64,000 nt of DNA from Candidatus Korarchaeum sp. (GTDB lineage Archaea; Korarchaeota; Korarchaeia; Korarchaeales; Korarchaeaceae): contig JAJHQZ010000005.1 of NCBI GenBank assembly GCA_020833055.1, positions 31,971-95,970 on the forward strand, written 5' to 3'. Below are positions 1-8,209 of the stretch, in pieces; the first letter of the stretch is position 1, and every line of letters begins with the position of its first letter. Made by a program: the position numbers and the translations under genes. A model generated the notes under the pieces. The model worked only from the letters and a program-made list of their open reading frames with translations, was not told the origin of the DNA and did not search any database.

Positions 1-485
1 GCGAACTGCTCATGCCTGTACCAACCCGCTAGGGATCTGCTGAGGTAAGCCCAAGATAGGGAGATCGAGAGAGCTGAGATCACCGCAGCCCCTCTCCCCC
101 AAAGCTCCTTAGCTGTTAAGTAGAGGGGAATTACGATGAGGGGGGCGAAGAAAGCGGGTATATAGACTACCACTGTATAGAGGTCTTTGAAGCCGAAGAG
201 GGAGACTAGCTTGTATATAGCTGCCCCAGTGTAATAGTGAAGGACTGGGAGTACTTCAGTGGGGTTGTAGCTCCATGGGTGCCAGGAGAGGGGATCGTAG
301 CTCGGCAGATGGCCCGTCTTGACTAAGTAATCAGTTATTCTATAGTGGAGGAGGGGATCATCAGCCGTTAAATTGGCCCCGTACTTGAAAGTAGGGAGGA
401 TCCTGATGAAGGCTCCGAGGGAATATGATAGTATTAAGGCCAAGATATCCGTGATTAGTCCCCTAATCCTTCCCTCATCCGCCAA
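1..485 (-). CDS. aglB: Oligosaccharyltransferase STT3/AglB-like, 5' part only
   Basis: The reverse strand from 485 down to the window edge is one open frame of about 161 codons, so the C-terminus lies outside the window. It begins with a TTG at 485-483, preceded by a GAGGTG ribosome site 7 nt upstream; no ATG is in frame. The protein starts with a membrane helix, then shows DDPLLHYR, the usual first acidic motif of STT3 proteins in the loop after helix 1, further helices, and SRSLAGWYRHEQF at the edge. STT3/AglB moves a lipid-linked glycan onto Asn of secreted proteins. The second motif reads GWYRHE instead of the common G-[FY]-x-D-x-[DE]. The promoter appears shared with the divergent gene at 552 through the AT-rich stretch at 517-530. 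The family call is firm; the exact subtype is not. Confidence 0.75.
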   Translation of the reverse strand, partial: MADEGRIRGLITDILALILSYSLGAFIRILPTFKYGANLTADDPLLHYRITDYLVKTGHLPSYDPLSWHPWSYNPTEVLPVLHYYTGAAIYKLVSLFGFKDLYTVVVYIPAFFAPLIVIPLYLTAKELWGRGAAVISALSISLSWAYLSRSLAGWYRHEQF

Positions 486-551
486 ACCGTTCCACCTCAG
501 ATGAGCTGATGTCCCCTTATAAAAAATTTACCGGGGCTGGCATCGAGATGG

Positions 552-1604
552 GTGGTCGTAAAAGCTTATAATATCGCTCCGATGATCTCCATTATGATAT
601 TCAGAGCTGTGACCCTCCACTTAAATGATCCCGAGCTCTATTCCTCCTATTCCGATTACCTAATGAAGCTATCCTCTAGGCTGAATTCACTCTCCTCTAG
701 AGTCGTGCTCCCCAGGGCTTACGATGAAGTGAGCCTGGATCTCAAGGCCGCTTATTCCGGAAAGGGGTCTAAGGCATTTGAAATAGCATGGGATCTACTC
801 AAAGGGGGTTACTTCACCTCAATATCCCTTAGCAGCGATCCCTCTGAGATCTACAGAGCCTCTGAATTCCTCTTCAGGATATCCGAGGAACTCGGGCCTG
901 AATATGCGACTATGTTCGCTCTAGGGTCAGGAGAGCCACCGGAAACACCCTATTTTCCACTGACTAAATCTGAAAATTTCGGATTGAGCTTCTCCCTCCT
1001 CTACCCATCGGATCTCTATGGGGCTTTAACTGAAGCTGAGGAGCCCGATTTAACTCTCAGGTATGCCCTCTCGAGAGTTTTCAAGGAGGCTGAGCGTAGG
1101 GTCGGAGAAGCGGTAGGGGAATTAGGTGAAGCTGTCCCTATAATAGGGATAGATTTCTCCCTGAGCCCTTGGATGGAGGAGAGCGTAGCTGAGGTAGTCA
1201 GCCTAGTCGCGAGATCCCCGTTCTTAGGGCCGGGAACGCCCTCGGCTCTCTTGGAGATAAATGAGGCCATATTGGAGTCATCTGAGGGGATGAGGAGGAT
1301 CGGCTTCAATGAGATTATGCTGCCGATGGCAGAGGATGACCTCCTGAAGGAGCTATCATTGAGGCTAGAGATGAGAGCTAGGGATCTGGCTCTGCTAACA
1401 CCTTATTGCTTGGCCGGTCTCGATATGGCCGTGCTACCCCTGAGCGTCGGGAGGGGAGATTTAGCTAAGCTGATAAGGGATGTGATAGCATCTAGCCGCG
1501 TTAAAGGTAGGACGATAGGGCTCAGGATAATCTTAGCTGATGCCGAACCAGGGGAGCAAATCGAGCTCAGGAGGTTCGGGAAGGTCCCTGTGATGATGCC
1601 CTAG
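552..1604 (+). CDS. DUF711 / UPF0210 (PFL-like) family protein
   Basis: This 350-residue protein matches the DUF711 (UPF0210) family of unknown function, which shares a fold with pyruvate formate-lyase-type proteins. Recognisable blocks are an N-terminal FRAVTLHL segment, GIDFSLSPWMEES near residue 200, GFNEIMLPMAEDD near 255 and a C-terminal AGLDMAVLPL block. The frame opens with GTG at 552, about 26 nt after a TATA-like box (517-524), which fits a leaderless start; the family alignment would also allow ATG at 582. The 3' end overlaps the convergent thioredoxin reductase by 38 nt. No active-site assignment is possible from sequence alone. Confidence 0.7.
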   Translation: MVVKAYNIAPMISIMIFRAVTLHLNDPELYSSYSDYLMKLSSRLNSLSSRVVLPRAYDEVSLDLKAAYSGKGSKAFEIAWDLLKGGYFTSISLSSDPSEIYRASEFLFRISEELGPEYATMFALGSGEPPETPYFPLTKSENFGLSFSLLYPSDLYGALTEAEEPDLTLRYALSRVFKEAERRVGEAVGELGEAVPIIGIDFSLSPWMEESVAEVVSLVARSPFLGPGTPSALLEINEAILESSEGMRRIGFNEIMLPMAEDDLLKELSLRLEMRARDLALLTPYCLAGLDMAVLPLSVGRGDLAKLIRDVIASSRVKGRTIGLRIILADAEPGEQIELRRFGKVPVMMP

Positions 1605-2556
1605 CGTAAGCCCCTCCGAATATCCTATCGTATATATCGACTGCAGCTCTCACCCCATCCCCAACTGCTTTAGCTATCTGCAATGGCTCCCCAGTGACAT
1701 CACCCACAGCATAAACGCCTGGGATGTTCGTCCTCTGCCAGCAATCGACCTTTATGAATCCCCTCTCATCAGTCTCCACTCCAGCCTCCCTAGCTATTTT
1801 GCTATTCGGTTCCACTCCTATCAGTATGAAGACGCCATCTGCTTCGATGAAGCTCTCCTCCCCGCTCTCCAAGTCCCTGACTCTAACTCCCTCAACCCTA
1901 CCCTCCCCAACTATAGCTGTCAGGACGCTATTGAATAGGAACTTGACGTTCCCCCTGCTCATCAAGTTATCAACTAACGCCCTCTCAGCCCTCATCGAGG
2001 ATCTCCTGTGTACTAAGATAACCTCTTTAGCGATCTTAGATAAATAGATGGATGATATTGCAGCCGTATTCCCACCTCCGACTACTATGACCCTCTTCCC
2101 CTTGAAGAGGGGTCCATCGCATACAGCGCAGTAGCTAACGCCCTTCCCGAAGAGCTCCTCCTCCCCAGGTATCCCAAGCTTCCTCTCCTCAGCTCCCGTA
2201 GCTATAATCAAAGCCCTAGCCTGGAACTCCTTGCCTGAGCTCGTATAAGCTCTCTTGATCTCCCCGGTTAACTCAAGCCTCACTACTTCCTCGGGTGAGA
2301 GTATCCTCGCCCCAGACTTGAGCGCTTGCTCACGAATCCTCCTCCCCAGCTCCTCCCCGCTTATCGATTCGAAGCCGGGGTAGTTCTCTATAACCGGATT
2401 TACATTGATCTTGCCACCAGGCAAGCTCTTCTCAATGACTAAAACCTTCAATCCGTATCTAGCTAGGTAGATAGCGGCTGTTAGTCCCCCGGGGCCTCCT
2501 CCAACGATTATAACGTCATTATCCCTCTCCACTCTCGCTTGAGGCATGAAGAACAT
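1567..2556 (-). CDS. trxB: Thioredoxin reductase (FAD/NAD(P)H)
   Basis: The 329-residue protein has the two-dinucleotide-fold layout of low-molecular-weight thioredoxin reductase. GGGPGG at residues 19-24 binds FAD, the redox-active CAVC (Cys143, Cys146) lies in the central domain, and the second Rossmann motif GGGNTA is at 160-165. The C-terminal FAD block ends in YAVGDV. It passes electrons from NAD(P)H to thioredoxin or glutaredoxin-like proteins in the cytoplasm. GGGNTA replaces the common GGGDSA, so cofactor preference is uncertain. The gene starts directly after the ASCH gene, as one two-gene unit. Its C-terminal tail (about 15 residues) lies in the region overlapping the DUF711 gene. 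Confidence 0.9.
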   Translation of the reverse strand: MFFMPQARVERDNDVIIVGGGPGGLTAAIYLARYGLKVLVIEKSLPGGKINVNPVIENYPGFESISGEELGRRIREQALKSGARILSPEEVVRLELTGEIKRAYTSSGKEFQARALIIATGAEERKLGIPGEEELFGKGVSYCAVCDGPLFKGKRVIVVGGGNTAAISSIYLSKIAKEVILVHRRSSMRAERALVDNLMSRGNVKFLFNSVLTAIVGEGRVEGVRVRDLESGEESFIEADGVFILIGVEPNSKIAREAGVETDERGFIKVDCWQRTNIPGVYAVGDVTGEPLQIAKAVGDGVRAAVDIYDRIFGGAYARASSQGPSRTS

Positions 2557-2871
2557 CTAATCCCTCCCGATCAGATCGAACCTTATCAACTTCAGTCTCC
2601 TATTAAAAATCTCATCCCCGTATATTGATATGAGCTCATTTATGAGATCATCAACGCTCTTGAATCCATCCTCCCTCGCTAGATCATCGTCAATCTCCCC
2701 TAAGCTGAGCTCCCTCACTTCCCTTATTATAGCTTCACCTATCCTCTCCTCCCCTGCCTCTAAGCAAACTAAATCTCCAGGATTGAGGCTCGTTTCCATT
2801 CTTATCGTGCTCCTCTTCCTCCCAGAGATTATCCAATCCTTATATTTCCCCTTGAACTTCAGGACCTTCAT
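2557..2871 (-). CDS. ASCH (PUA-like) domain protein
   Basis: This 104-residue protein fills the whole length of an ASCH domain, a PUA-like beta barrel thought to bind RNA or nucleotides. The typical start with LKFKGKYKDWIISGRKRSTIR (N-terminal 25 residues), the GDLVCLE turn and the hydrophobic ELSLGEI block are present. Its stop codon abuts the start of the thioredoxin reductase gene, so the two are probably co-transcribed from the 2.9 kb intergenic region. The physiological role is not known. A link between an RNA-binding fold and redox metabolism is suggested only by position. Confidence 0.7.
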   Translation of the reverse strand: MKVLKFKGKYKDWIISGRKRSTIRMETSLNPGDLVCLEAGEERIGEAIIREVRELSLGEIDDDLAREDGFKSVDDLINELISIYGDEIFNRRLKLIRFDLIGRD

Positions 2872-3213
2872 AATATTCCCCTCAAGATCGCTTACCCCTC
2901 AATTGAGGTCTTAGATTATACAGTTATCTCAGAAATACCGACCCTCCTTGAGACATATTAGAGTCCTGCTTGCGGTATGTAAGCTTTTTTGATCTTTTGA
3001 TGAGGAAAGAGGATATGTAATTCACCTTCTCAAAGAAATAAATATGAATAGAGATAGAAGCCCTATGACAACGCACTATCTCACGATCTAAGCTGCGATA
3101 ATGCTCAATGAGTAGTTCTAACTACCGATCGTGCGATTTAAATCGGTAGGAAAAGTTATAAAGTTCACTATAGGAGACCTCCAATCACCCCGCATCCCCT
3201 TAGGTGATCTATC
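2872..3213. other. Intergenic region with divergent promoters
   Basis: This 342-base stretch separates the ASCH-trxB unit from the permease gene. It is AT-rich, with no convincing reading frame, tRNA or long repeat. The only clear structure is the inverted repeat and TATA-like box at 3122-3162, described separately. A GGTGAT ribosome site at 3203-3208 precedes the permease start. Confidence 0.5.
3122..3162 (+). promoter_or_regulatory. Inverted repeat plus TATA box before APC permease
   Basis: CTACCGAT at 3122-3129 and ATCGGTAG at 3142-3149 form a perfect 8-bp inverted repeat with a 12-nt spacer. Immediately downstream is AAAAGTTATAAAG (3151-3163), which looks like a BRE followed by a TATA box. 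A dimeric regulator bound here would sit at the edge of the promoter of the permease gene at 3214. No regulator is encoded next to it. Confidence 0.5.
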
Positions 3214-4824
3214 ATGGGAGAGGTACCATCGATTTTTGTGAGGAGATCCTCCGGTCTAGTTAGAGAGGTCTACCCTAAGGATTCCTTCATATATAATGTC
3301 TACTTCACAGCTTACTTCACGGCTTTAGTTTTCGTCTATCTTATAGCGCTTTACGTAGTTCCAGCGGAAGCTCTCGTCCCAGGGCTGATATTATCGACAT
3401 TCCTCTTCACTTTCCAAGTCTTAGTTTACTCCCTGCTGTCCATCGCGATGCCCAGGAGTGGTGGAGATTACGTGATAATAAGTAGGGCATTGCATCCGTT
3501 CCTAGGGTTCATATCGAGCTGGAATTGGTTCATCTGGCTAGCTTTCTGGTTCGCTTTTGGAGGATACACCTTCTCCTCCGTAGCTTTATCCACGATGTTC
3601 CTCACCCTCGGGCTAGTGACAGGGAATCCATCTCTAGTCTCAATAGGGGATATGCTAGCTGAACCGATCCCAGCTCTCATCGTGGGAACGCTCATCATGC
3701 TCGTGTTCCTCGCTATGACATCCTTCGGCTTGGGTAGATTCATAAAGATCCAATTGATCACTTTCATCATAGGGTTCATAGGCGTATTAATCGGTGCTAT
3801 TTATTTAGCCCTCTGCGATCCCAGAACTTATGCGGAAACTCTCAATAGGCTTATATCTCAATATGCAGGTACTTCGGATCCCTACAATGCCATAATAAAT
3901 GCTGCTAAAGAGCTCGGATGGGGACCGGAGAGAGTATATGGCTATACTGCAGAGCACTTGATGAAAGTCCTTCCAGCAGCTTACTTAGCGGTCCCCTGGA
4001 CTATGGGGACAGTTTTCATAGCTGGAGAAGTTTCTCAGCCGAAGAGAGCACAATTAATCGGAGGGATAGGAGGATTGGCCTTCATAGGAGGATTAACTGT
4101 AATACTAGCATTCTTGCTCGAGAGAGCAATGGGAATAGAGTTCTTCTCAGCGTTCTCGTACCTATTCTACAACCCGCCTCAGGGTCTCTCGATACCAATA
4201 AAGCCCTACTTCAATACCTTAGCTTTCCTCATAATAGAGAACCCTCTCCTTAACATCTGGGCGAATTTGGGATTCATATTCCTCGGCTGGATGTACATGG
4301 CCCAGAATTTACTTAATGACAGCAGATTGCTCTTTGCATGGTCTTTCGATAGGTTAATACCCGAGAAGTTCGCTGAAGTGAGCGAGAGATTCAAGTCCCC
4401 GATATATGCGCTTCTCACAGTATTCATAATAGCTGAAGTATTCTCGTTCGCCATAATATTCGTTCCGGAGCTTCAAGTAATCTCTAGCATAATGGCCCTC
4501 TCCTTCTCAGTGATAATAATGTCTCTAGCAGCGATATTCTTCCCATACAGGAGGAGAGATCTCTTTGAGAGATCAGGGATAAGCTGGAGGGTCGCTGGAA
4601 TACCCTTAATCTCATTGCTCGGTCTAGCATCCCTCATCGTAAACTTGATCTCGAATTACTACTGGATAACGGATCCTAACTACGGGGCTGTAAACGATAT
4701 CTCTGTAACGGCAATGCTGCTCGTGATAGTCGTAGGGATCTTGATATACCTCCTAGGTATCTACAGGCTCAAGAGGAGAGGGATAGAGCCCTCTAAGATA
4801 TACACGGAGCTACCTCCAGTTTGA
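3214..4824 (+). CDS. APC-superfamily amino acid permease
   Basis: This 536-residue, very hydrophobic protein has about 12 to 14 predicted membrane helices. The N-terminal MPRSGGDYVIISR segment, near residue 80, is the unwound helix-1-type signature of amino acid/polyamine/organocation transporters. It should import an amino acid or amine by secondary transport at the cytoplasmic membrane. ATG 3214 has a GGTGAT ribosome site. The gene is followed after 45 nt by a formamidase-like gene, so the pair might handle an amide, although that gene has its own TATA-like box. The substrate cannot be deduced. Confidence 0.85.
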   Translation: MGEVPSIFVRRSSGLVREVYPKDSFIYNVYFTAYFTALVFVYLIALYVVPAEALVPGLILSTFLFTFQVLVYSLLSIAMPRSGGDYVIISRALHPFLGFISSWNWFIWLAFWFAFGGYTFSSVALSTMFLTLGLVTGNPSLVSIGDMLAEPIPALIVGTLIMLVFLAMTSFGLGRFIKIQLITFIIGFIGVLIGAIYLALCDPRTYAETLNRLISQYAGTSDPYNAIINAAKELGWGPERVYGYTAEHLMKVLPAAYLAVPWTMGTVFIAGEVSQPKRAQLIGGIGGLAFIGGLTVILAFLLERAMGIEFFSAFSYLFYNPPQGLSIPIKPYFNTLAFLIIENPLLNIWANLGFIFLGWMYMAQNLLNDSRLLFAWSFDRLIPEKFAEVSERFKSPIYALLTVFIIAEVFSFAIIFVPELQVISSIMALSFSVIIMSLAAIFFPYRRRDLFERSGISWRVAGIPLISLLGLASLIVNLISNYYWITDPNYGAVNDISVTAMLLVIVVGILIYLLGIYRLKRRGIEPSKIYTELPPV

Positions 4825-4869
4825 ATTATCCCCACCAACCTTTTTACTTTTCAAAGGGTGAGTGATCAT

Positions 4870-5772
4870 ATGAAGAGGGTAGGGAGGGAGAGTATCATAT
4901 ACTCATTCAGCCCGAAGCACGAGCCAGCTGAGGTCGCTTCACCAGGAGAATATGTATTATTCGAGACTGAGGATGCCTTCGGAGGGCAGGTCAAGGGGGA
5001 GGAGACCCCTCCAGATAAGCTGGACTGGTCGAGGGTCGATGGGGCGACGGGCCCTCTCTATATAGAGGGGGCCGATCCGGGGGACACGCTCGTCGTGGAT
5101 ATACTCGATATAAGGCTGCAGGAGAAGGGAGCGATCGCAGTAATACCTGGCTATGGGGGTCTATCACACCTCAGCTTCACGCCTAAGGCTAAGGTAGTCA
5201 AGATAGACGGGAGCTTCGTTTACTTCAACGGTATCAGGATACCGATAAAGCCCATGATAGGTACTATAGGCGTCGCGCCTGAGGGAGGGGAGATCCCAGC
5301 TGGGAACCCGGGTAGGCATGGCGGTAACATGGATGTTAGCGAGCTAGGGGTGGGGAGGAGGCTCTACCTCCCAGTCTTCACTAAGGGCGCTTTGCTCGCG
5401 CTCGGCGATCTCCACGCTGTTCAAGCGGATGGTGAGCTCTGTGTCTCAGCTATAGAGTCGCCCGGTGAGGTCCTGGTCAGGGTCGACTTGATAAAGGGGA
5501 GGATGCCGAAATGGCCGATCCTAGAGACACCAGAAAGTTTTCAAGTAATAACAGCAGGCAAAGATCTAGATGAAGCTGTCAGAGAGGCTGCAGAGGAGTC
5601 AGTAAGGGCGATAATGAGGGCTAAGGGGATCCCGTTCGAGGATGCGTATATGCTGGGGAGCCTGCTCGTGGAACTGAAGATAAATCAAGTGGTAGATCCA
5701 TTACTGGGGGCTAGAGCTAAGGTACCGAAGTGGCTGGTCTCAATACACGACTTCCTGTATCAAAGGGTTTAA
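4870..5772 (+). CDS. Acetamidase/formamidase family amidohydrolase
   Basis: This 300-residue protein belongs to the FmdA/AmdA family, which hydrolyses short amides such as formamide to the acid and ammonia. Characteristic blocks are GPLYIEGADPGDTLVVDI near residues 60-78, RHGGNMDV near 150 and GDLHAVQADGE near 180; the conserved His and Asp residues there form the metal site. ATG at 4870 is preferred: a TATA-like TTTTTACTT at 4841-4849 lies about 25 nt upstream, and GGTGAG stands before it. An in-frame GTG at 4858 would add four residues. The gene follows an amino acid/amine permease. The precise amide is unknown. Confidence 0.85.
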   Translation: MKRVGRESIIYSFSPKHEPAEVASPGEYVLFETEDAFGGQVKGEETPPDKLDWSRVDGATGPLYIEGADPGDTLVVDILDIRLQEKGAIAVIPGYGGLSHLSFTPKAKVVKIDGSFVYFNGIRIPIKPMIGTIGVAPEGGEIPAGNPGRHGGNMDVSELGVGRRLYLPVFTKGALLALGDLHAVQADGELCVSAIESPGEVLVRVDLIKGRMPKWPILETPESFQVITAGKDLDEAVREAAEESVRAIMRAKGIPFEDAYMLGSLLVELKINQVVDPLLGARAKVPKWLVSIHDFLYQRV

Positions 5773-5890
5773 CATAATCAAATATCTCAGCTCTGGGATC
5801 CTATATTTCCCTGAACTGGGCTCCTTAGAGAGGAGGTCTGCATCTAGAGATGAGCATCCAGCTTTAAAATATGTCATGTAACTCGGCTGG

Positions 5891-7210
5891 ATGATAGAAG
5901 TAAGGCCCTCTAAAGCTCAAGGTAGTGTCAGGGCCCCGCCATCTAAGAGCTATTCTCACCGAGCTCTAGCGGTCTCCCTACTCTGCGAGGGCCCATCTAG
6001 GGTGAGGAATATCTCGAGAGCTAGGGATGTAATAGCGACGCTAAACGCCATAAGGTCCTTCGGGGCGAAGATATCGGATGAGTTTACCGAAATAAAGATA
6101 GAGCCACCTCAGAGGCCCTCAGTCCCCGATGATGTGATCTATTGCGGGGGCTCCGGCACTACTATCAGGTTCTTCGTCCCTATCTCAACTCTAACAGAAG
6201 GGGGCTACACTGTGCTCACTGGGAACGATAGCTTGAGGAGGAGGCCTATGGGCCCTATCATAGATGCTATAAATAAACTGGGGGGATGGGCTATTAGCTC
6301 CAGGATGAACGGGCTCCCACCCCTAATAGTGAGGGGAGGAGGTCTCAAGGGAGGTGAGGTCGAGATAGATGGAAGCATAAGTTCGCAATTCTTCTCAGGG
6401 TTGATGATAGCATCCACACGCTTCGAGAGTGGTCTGAAGATAAGGCCGATCGGGGAGTTGGTCTCGAGGCCCTACCTGGAGATGACTGAGGAAGTCCTGA
6501 GGAGGAGCGGGTCCTGCGTTGAGTTGGATGAGGAGATAATAGTGGAGCCAGTGCCACCTAAGAGCCTGGAATTCGAAGTACCTGGAGATTATGGTCTAGC
6601 CGCTTTCCACATGTTGGCAGCTTCCGTCACTGGGGGGAGAGTGATCGTAGAGGGTTTAGATAACACTATGCCTCAAGCGGATTACACTGTGATAGATGTA
6701 CTCAAGAGCTTCGGCGTAGAAGTCCGGGAGGTCGGAAGTAGCGTTATTGTGGAGGGGAAGCCTAGATATGGAGCTAGGTTGAACTTAAAGGATTCACCAG
6801 ATATATTCCCGATAGCATGCGTTCTAGCTTCTTTCGTGAGCGAGGTCTCTGAGATAAGGGGGGTAGCTCACGCTAGAGTGAAGGAGAGCGATAGAGTAGC
6901 GAGTATGTCTTCAGAGCTCGAGAAAGTGGGTGTTGAGGTGAGGGAACTATACGATGGGCTCATCATAAGGGGAGGGAATCCTAAGGGAGGGGTGAAGCTA
7001 GACTCTCATGGAGATCACAGGATTTTCATGGCCCTCTTAGCTCTAGCTGCTGCAACTAGGGAAGGTTGCATAATAGAGGGTGAGGAATCTGTCGCCGATT
7101 CTTACCCAGGCTTCCTAGAGGACTCGATTAAGCTAGGCATAGATCTGAGGCCTATTGGCTTCAACACTACCCTCACAGGACTCTCAGGGGAGCGGGACTC
7201 CCTCTCCTGA
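5891..7210 (+). CDS. aroA: 3-phosphoshikimate 1-carboxyvinyltransferase (EPSP synthase)
   Basis: This 439-residue protein is a full-length EPSP synthase, which joins phosphoenolpyruvate to shikimate 3-phosphate in aromatic amino acid synthesis. Visible motifs are KSYSHRAL at residues 18-25 (phosphate-binding lysine), GGSGTTIRFF near 88, RPMGPI near 118, SSQFFSGL near 165 and the late ESDRV and HGDHRI blocks. ATG 5891 lies about 26 nt after an AT-rich TTTAAAATAT box, which suggests a leaderless transcript. No other shikimate genes are next to it, which is unusual because archaeal aro genes are often grouped. Confidence 0.95.
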   Translation: MIEVRPSKAQGSVRAPPSKSYSHRALAVSLLCEGPSRVRNISRARDVIATLNAIRSFGAKISDEFTEIKIEPPQRPSVPDDVIYCGGSGTTIRFFVPISTLTEGGYTVLTGNDSLRRRPMGPIIDAINKLGGWAISSRMNGLPPLIVRGGGLKGGEVEIDGSISSQFFSGLMIASTRFESGLKIRPIGELVSRPYLEMTEEVLRRSGSCVELDEEIIVEPVPPKSLEFEVPGDYGLAAFHMLAASVTGGRVIVEGLDNTMPQADYTVIDVLKSFGVEVREVGSSVIVEGKPRYGARLNLKDSPDIFPIACVLASFVSEVSEIRGVAHARVKESDRVASMSSELEKVGVEVRELYDGLIIRGGNPKGGVKLDSHGDHRIFMALLALAAATREGCIIEGEESVADSYPGFLEDSIKLGIDLRPIGFNTTLTGLSGERDSLS

Positions 7211-7315
7211 GTTCGGAGGGCCGCCCTGAGCCCTAGGTACCAGGCATATCCCGAAGTAGTGATTTATATTTTCTACATTTCATAAAATGGGAGAAATTTG
7301 TTGACCTCAACAGAT

Positions 7316-7642
7316 TCAACTGTACTCCCTCCAAGAGTAACCGCATTTCGTACACTTATATATCCTAGTGGGGGGCTCATCAGCTGCTCTCGTCTGTACT
7401 ATCTGGAAGTAAGCTTTATCATTACCACATTTAGGGCATCTTGCCTCAACAATAGGTGCAGATATTTTCTCAGATCCCTCATCTATTATCAAATCTCCGC
7501 TCTCCGATGTCACTTTCGTGACGACTTGAGAGTTCCCCTTAGGAGGGTTATCGCTCTCATATCCGCAGCTAGGGCAGTAATATGTCAACCTCTTACCGAC
7601 TTTTTTAGGTCTCAAGAGGGTTCCGCATTTAGGGCAGAACAT
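7316..7642 (-). CDS. tfs: Transcription elongation factor TFS
   Basis: The 108-residue protein has two zinc ribbons. The N-terminal one uses CPKC and CPSC (residues 3-6 and 23-26). The C-terminal one uses CPKC and CTKC and contains the acidic hairpin TRAADEPPTRIYKC, including the DE pair that enters the polymerase active site to stimulate transcript cleavage. This is archaeal TFS, homologous to TFIIS and Rpb9. It stands alone, divergent from the NYN-domain gene with a short shared promoter region. Confidence 0.95.
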   Translation of the reverse strand: MFCPKCGTLLRPKKVGKRLTYYCPSCGYESDNPPKGNSQVVTKVTSESGDLIIDEGSEKISAPIVEARCPKCGNDKAYFQIVQTRAADEPPTRIYKCTKCGYSWREYS

Positions 7643-7705
7643 ACAGACCCCCTCCTTCTTGAGCGTAGCCTATTTAAGTAAATTCATCCAGTCACACTAG
7701 AGAAA

Positions 7706-8209
7706 ATGAAGGTACTAAAGGGAGTCAAAAGGAAAAAGATGAAGCAATTAGCAGTAATAGTAGATGGACCGAATATGCTGAGGAAGGAATTGGGCACTGA
7801 TTTAGAGGAAATTAGGAAATTAGCTGAGAGAGAGGGGAGGATAAGATTAGCTATCGTTGTATTGGATAAGAAAGCCCCCGAGAAATTAGTTGAAGCTGTG
7901 ACGAATGCGGGCTTCAAACCTTTGATCTCCACGGGGAAAGTTGAGGTAGATTTCTCCATAGTTTGCATGGAGGCTATCAACGACGAGAAGATAGATATGA
8001 TAGTGATGGCAGCTAGGAGCGCTGCTTACATGCCCTTGATACATAAAGCGAAGGAATCTGGGAAGGAGGTCATGATAATAGGGGCGGAACCGGGTTTCAG
8101 TGTCGCATTGAAGAAAGCTTGCGATCAGTACATACTACTTCCATCCCCTCCCCCTGAGGACCTCACTGAGCCTAAGGGTGAGGATGAAGGAAGAGAGAGC
8201 GACGATTAA
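7706..8209 (+). CDS. NYN-domain (PIN-like) protein, TIGR00288 type
   Basis: The 167-residue protein carries an NYN fold, a PIN-like nuclease fold common in archaea. It begins with AVIVDGPNMLRKE near residues 16-28, including the first conserved Asp, and continues with acidic residues in EVDFSIVCMEA and KIDMIVMAARS. A short acidic tail (residues 148-167) follows. RNA cleavage is a plausible activity but is not demonstrated for this group. ATG 7706 is used here; ATG 7739 would remove a basic leader of 11 residues. The last 75 nt overlap the convergent DUF373 gene. Confidence 0.7.
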   Translation: MKVLKGVKRKKMKQLAVIVDGPNMLRKELGTDLEEIRKLAEREGRIRLAIVVLDKKAPEKLVEAVTNAGFKPLISTGKVEVDFSIVCMEAINDEKIDMIVMAARSAAYMPLIHKAKESGKEVMIIGAEPGFSVALKKACDQYILLPSPPPEDLTEPKGEDEGRESDD

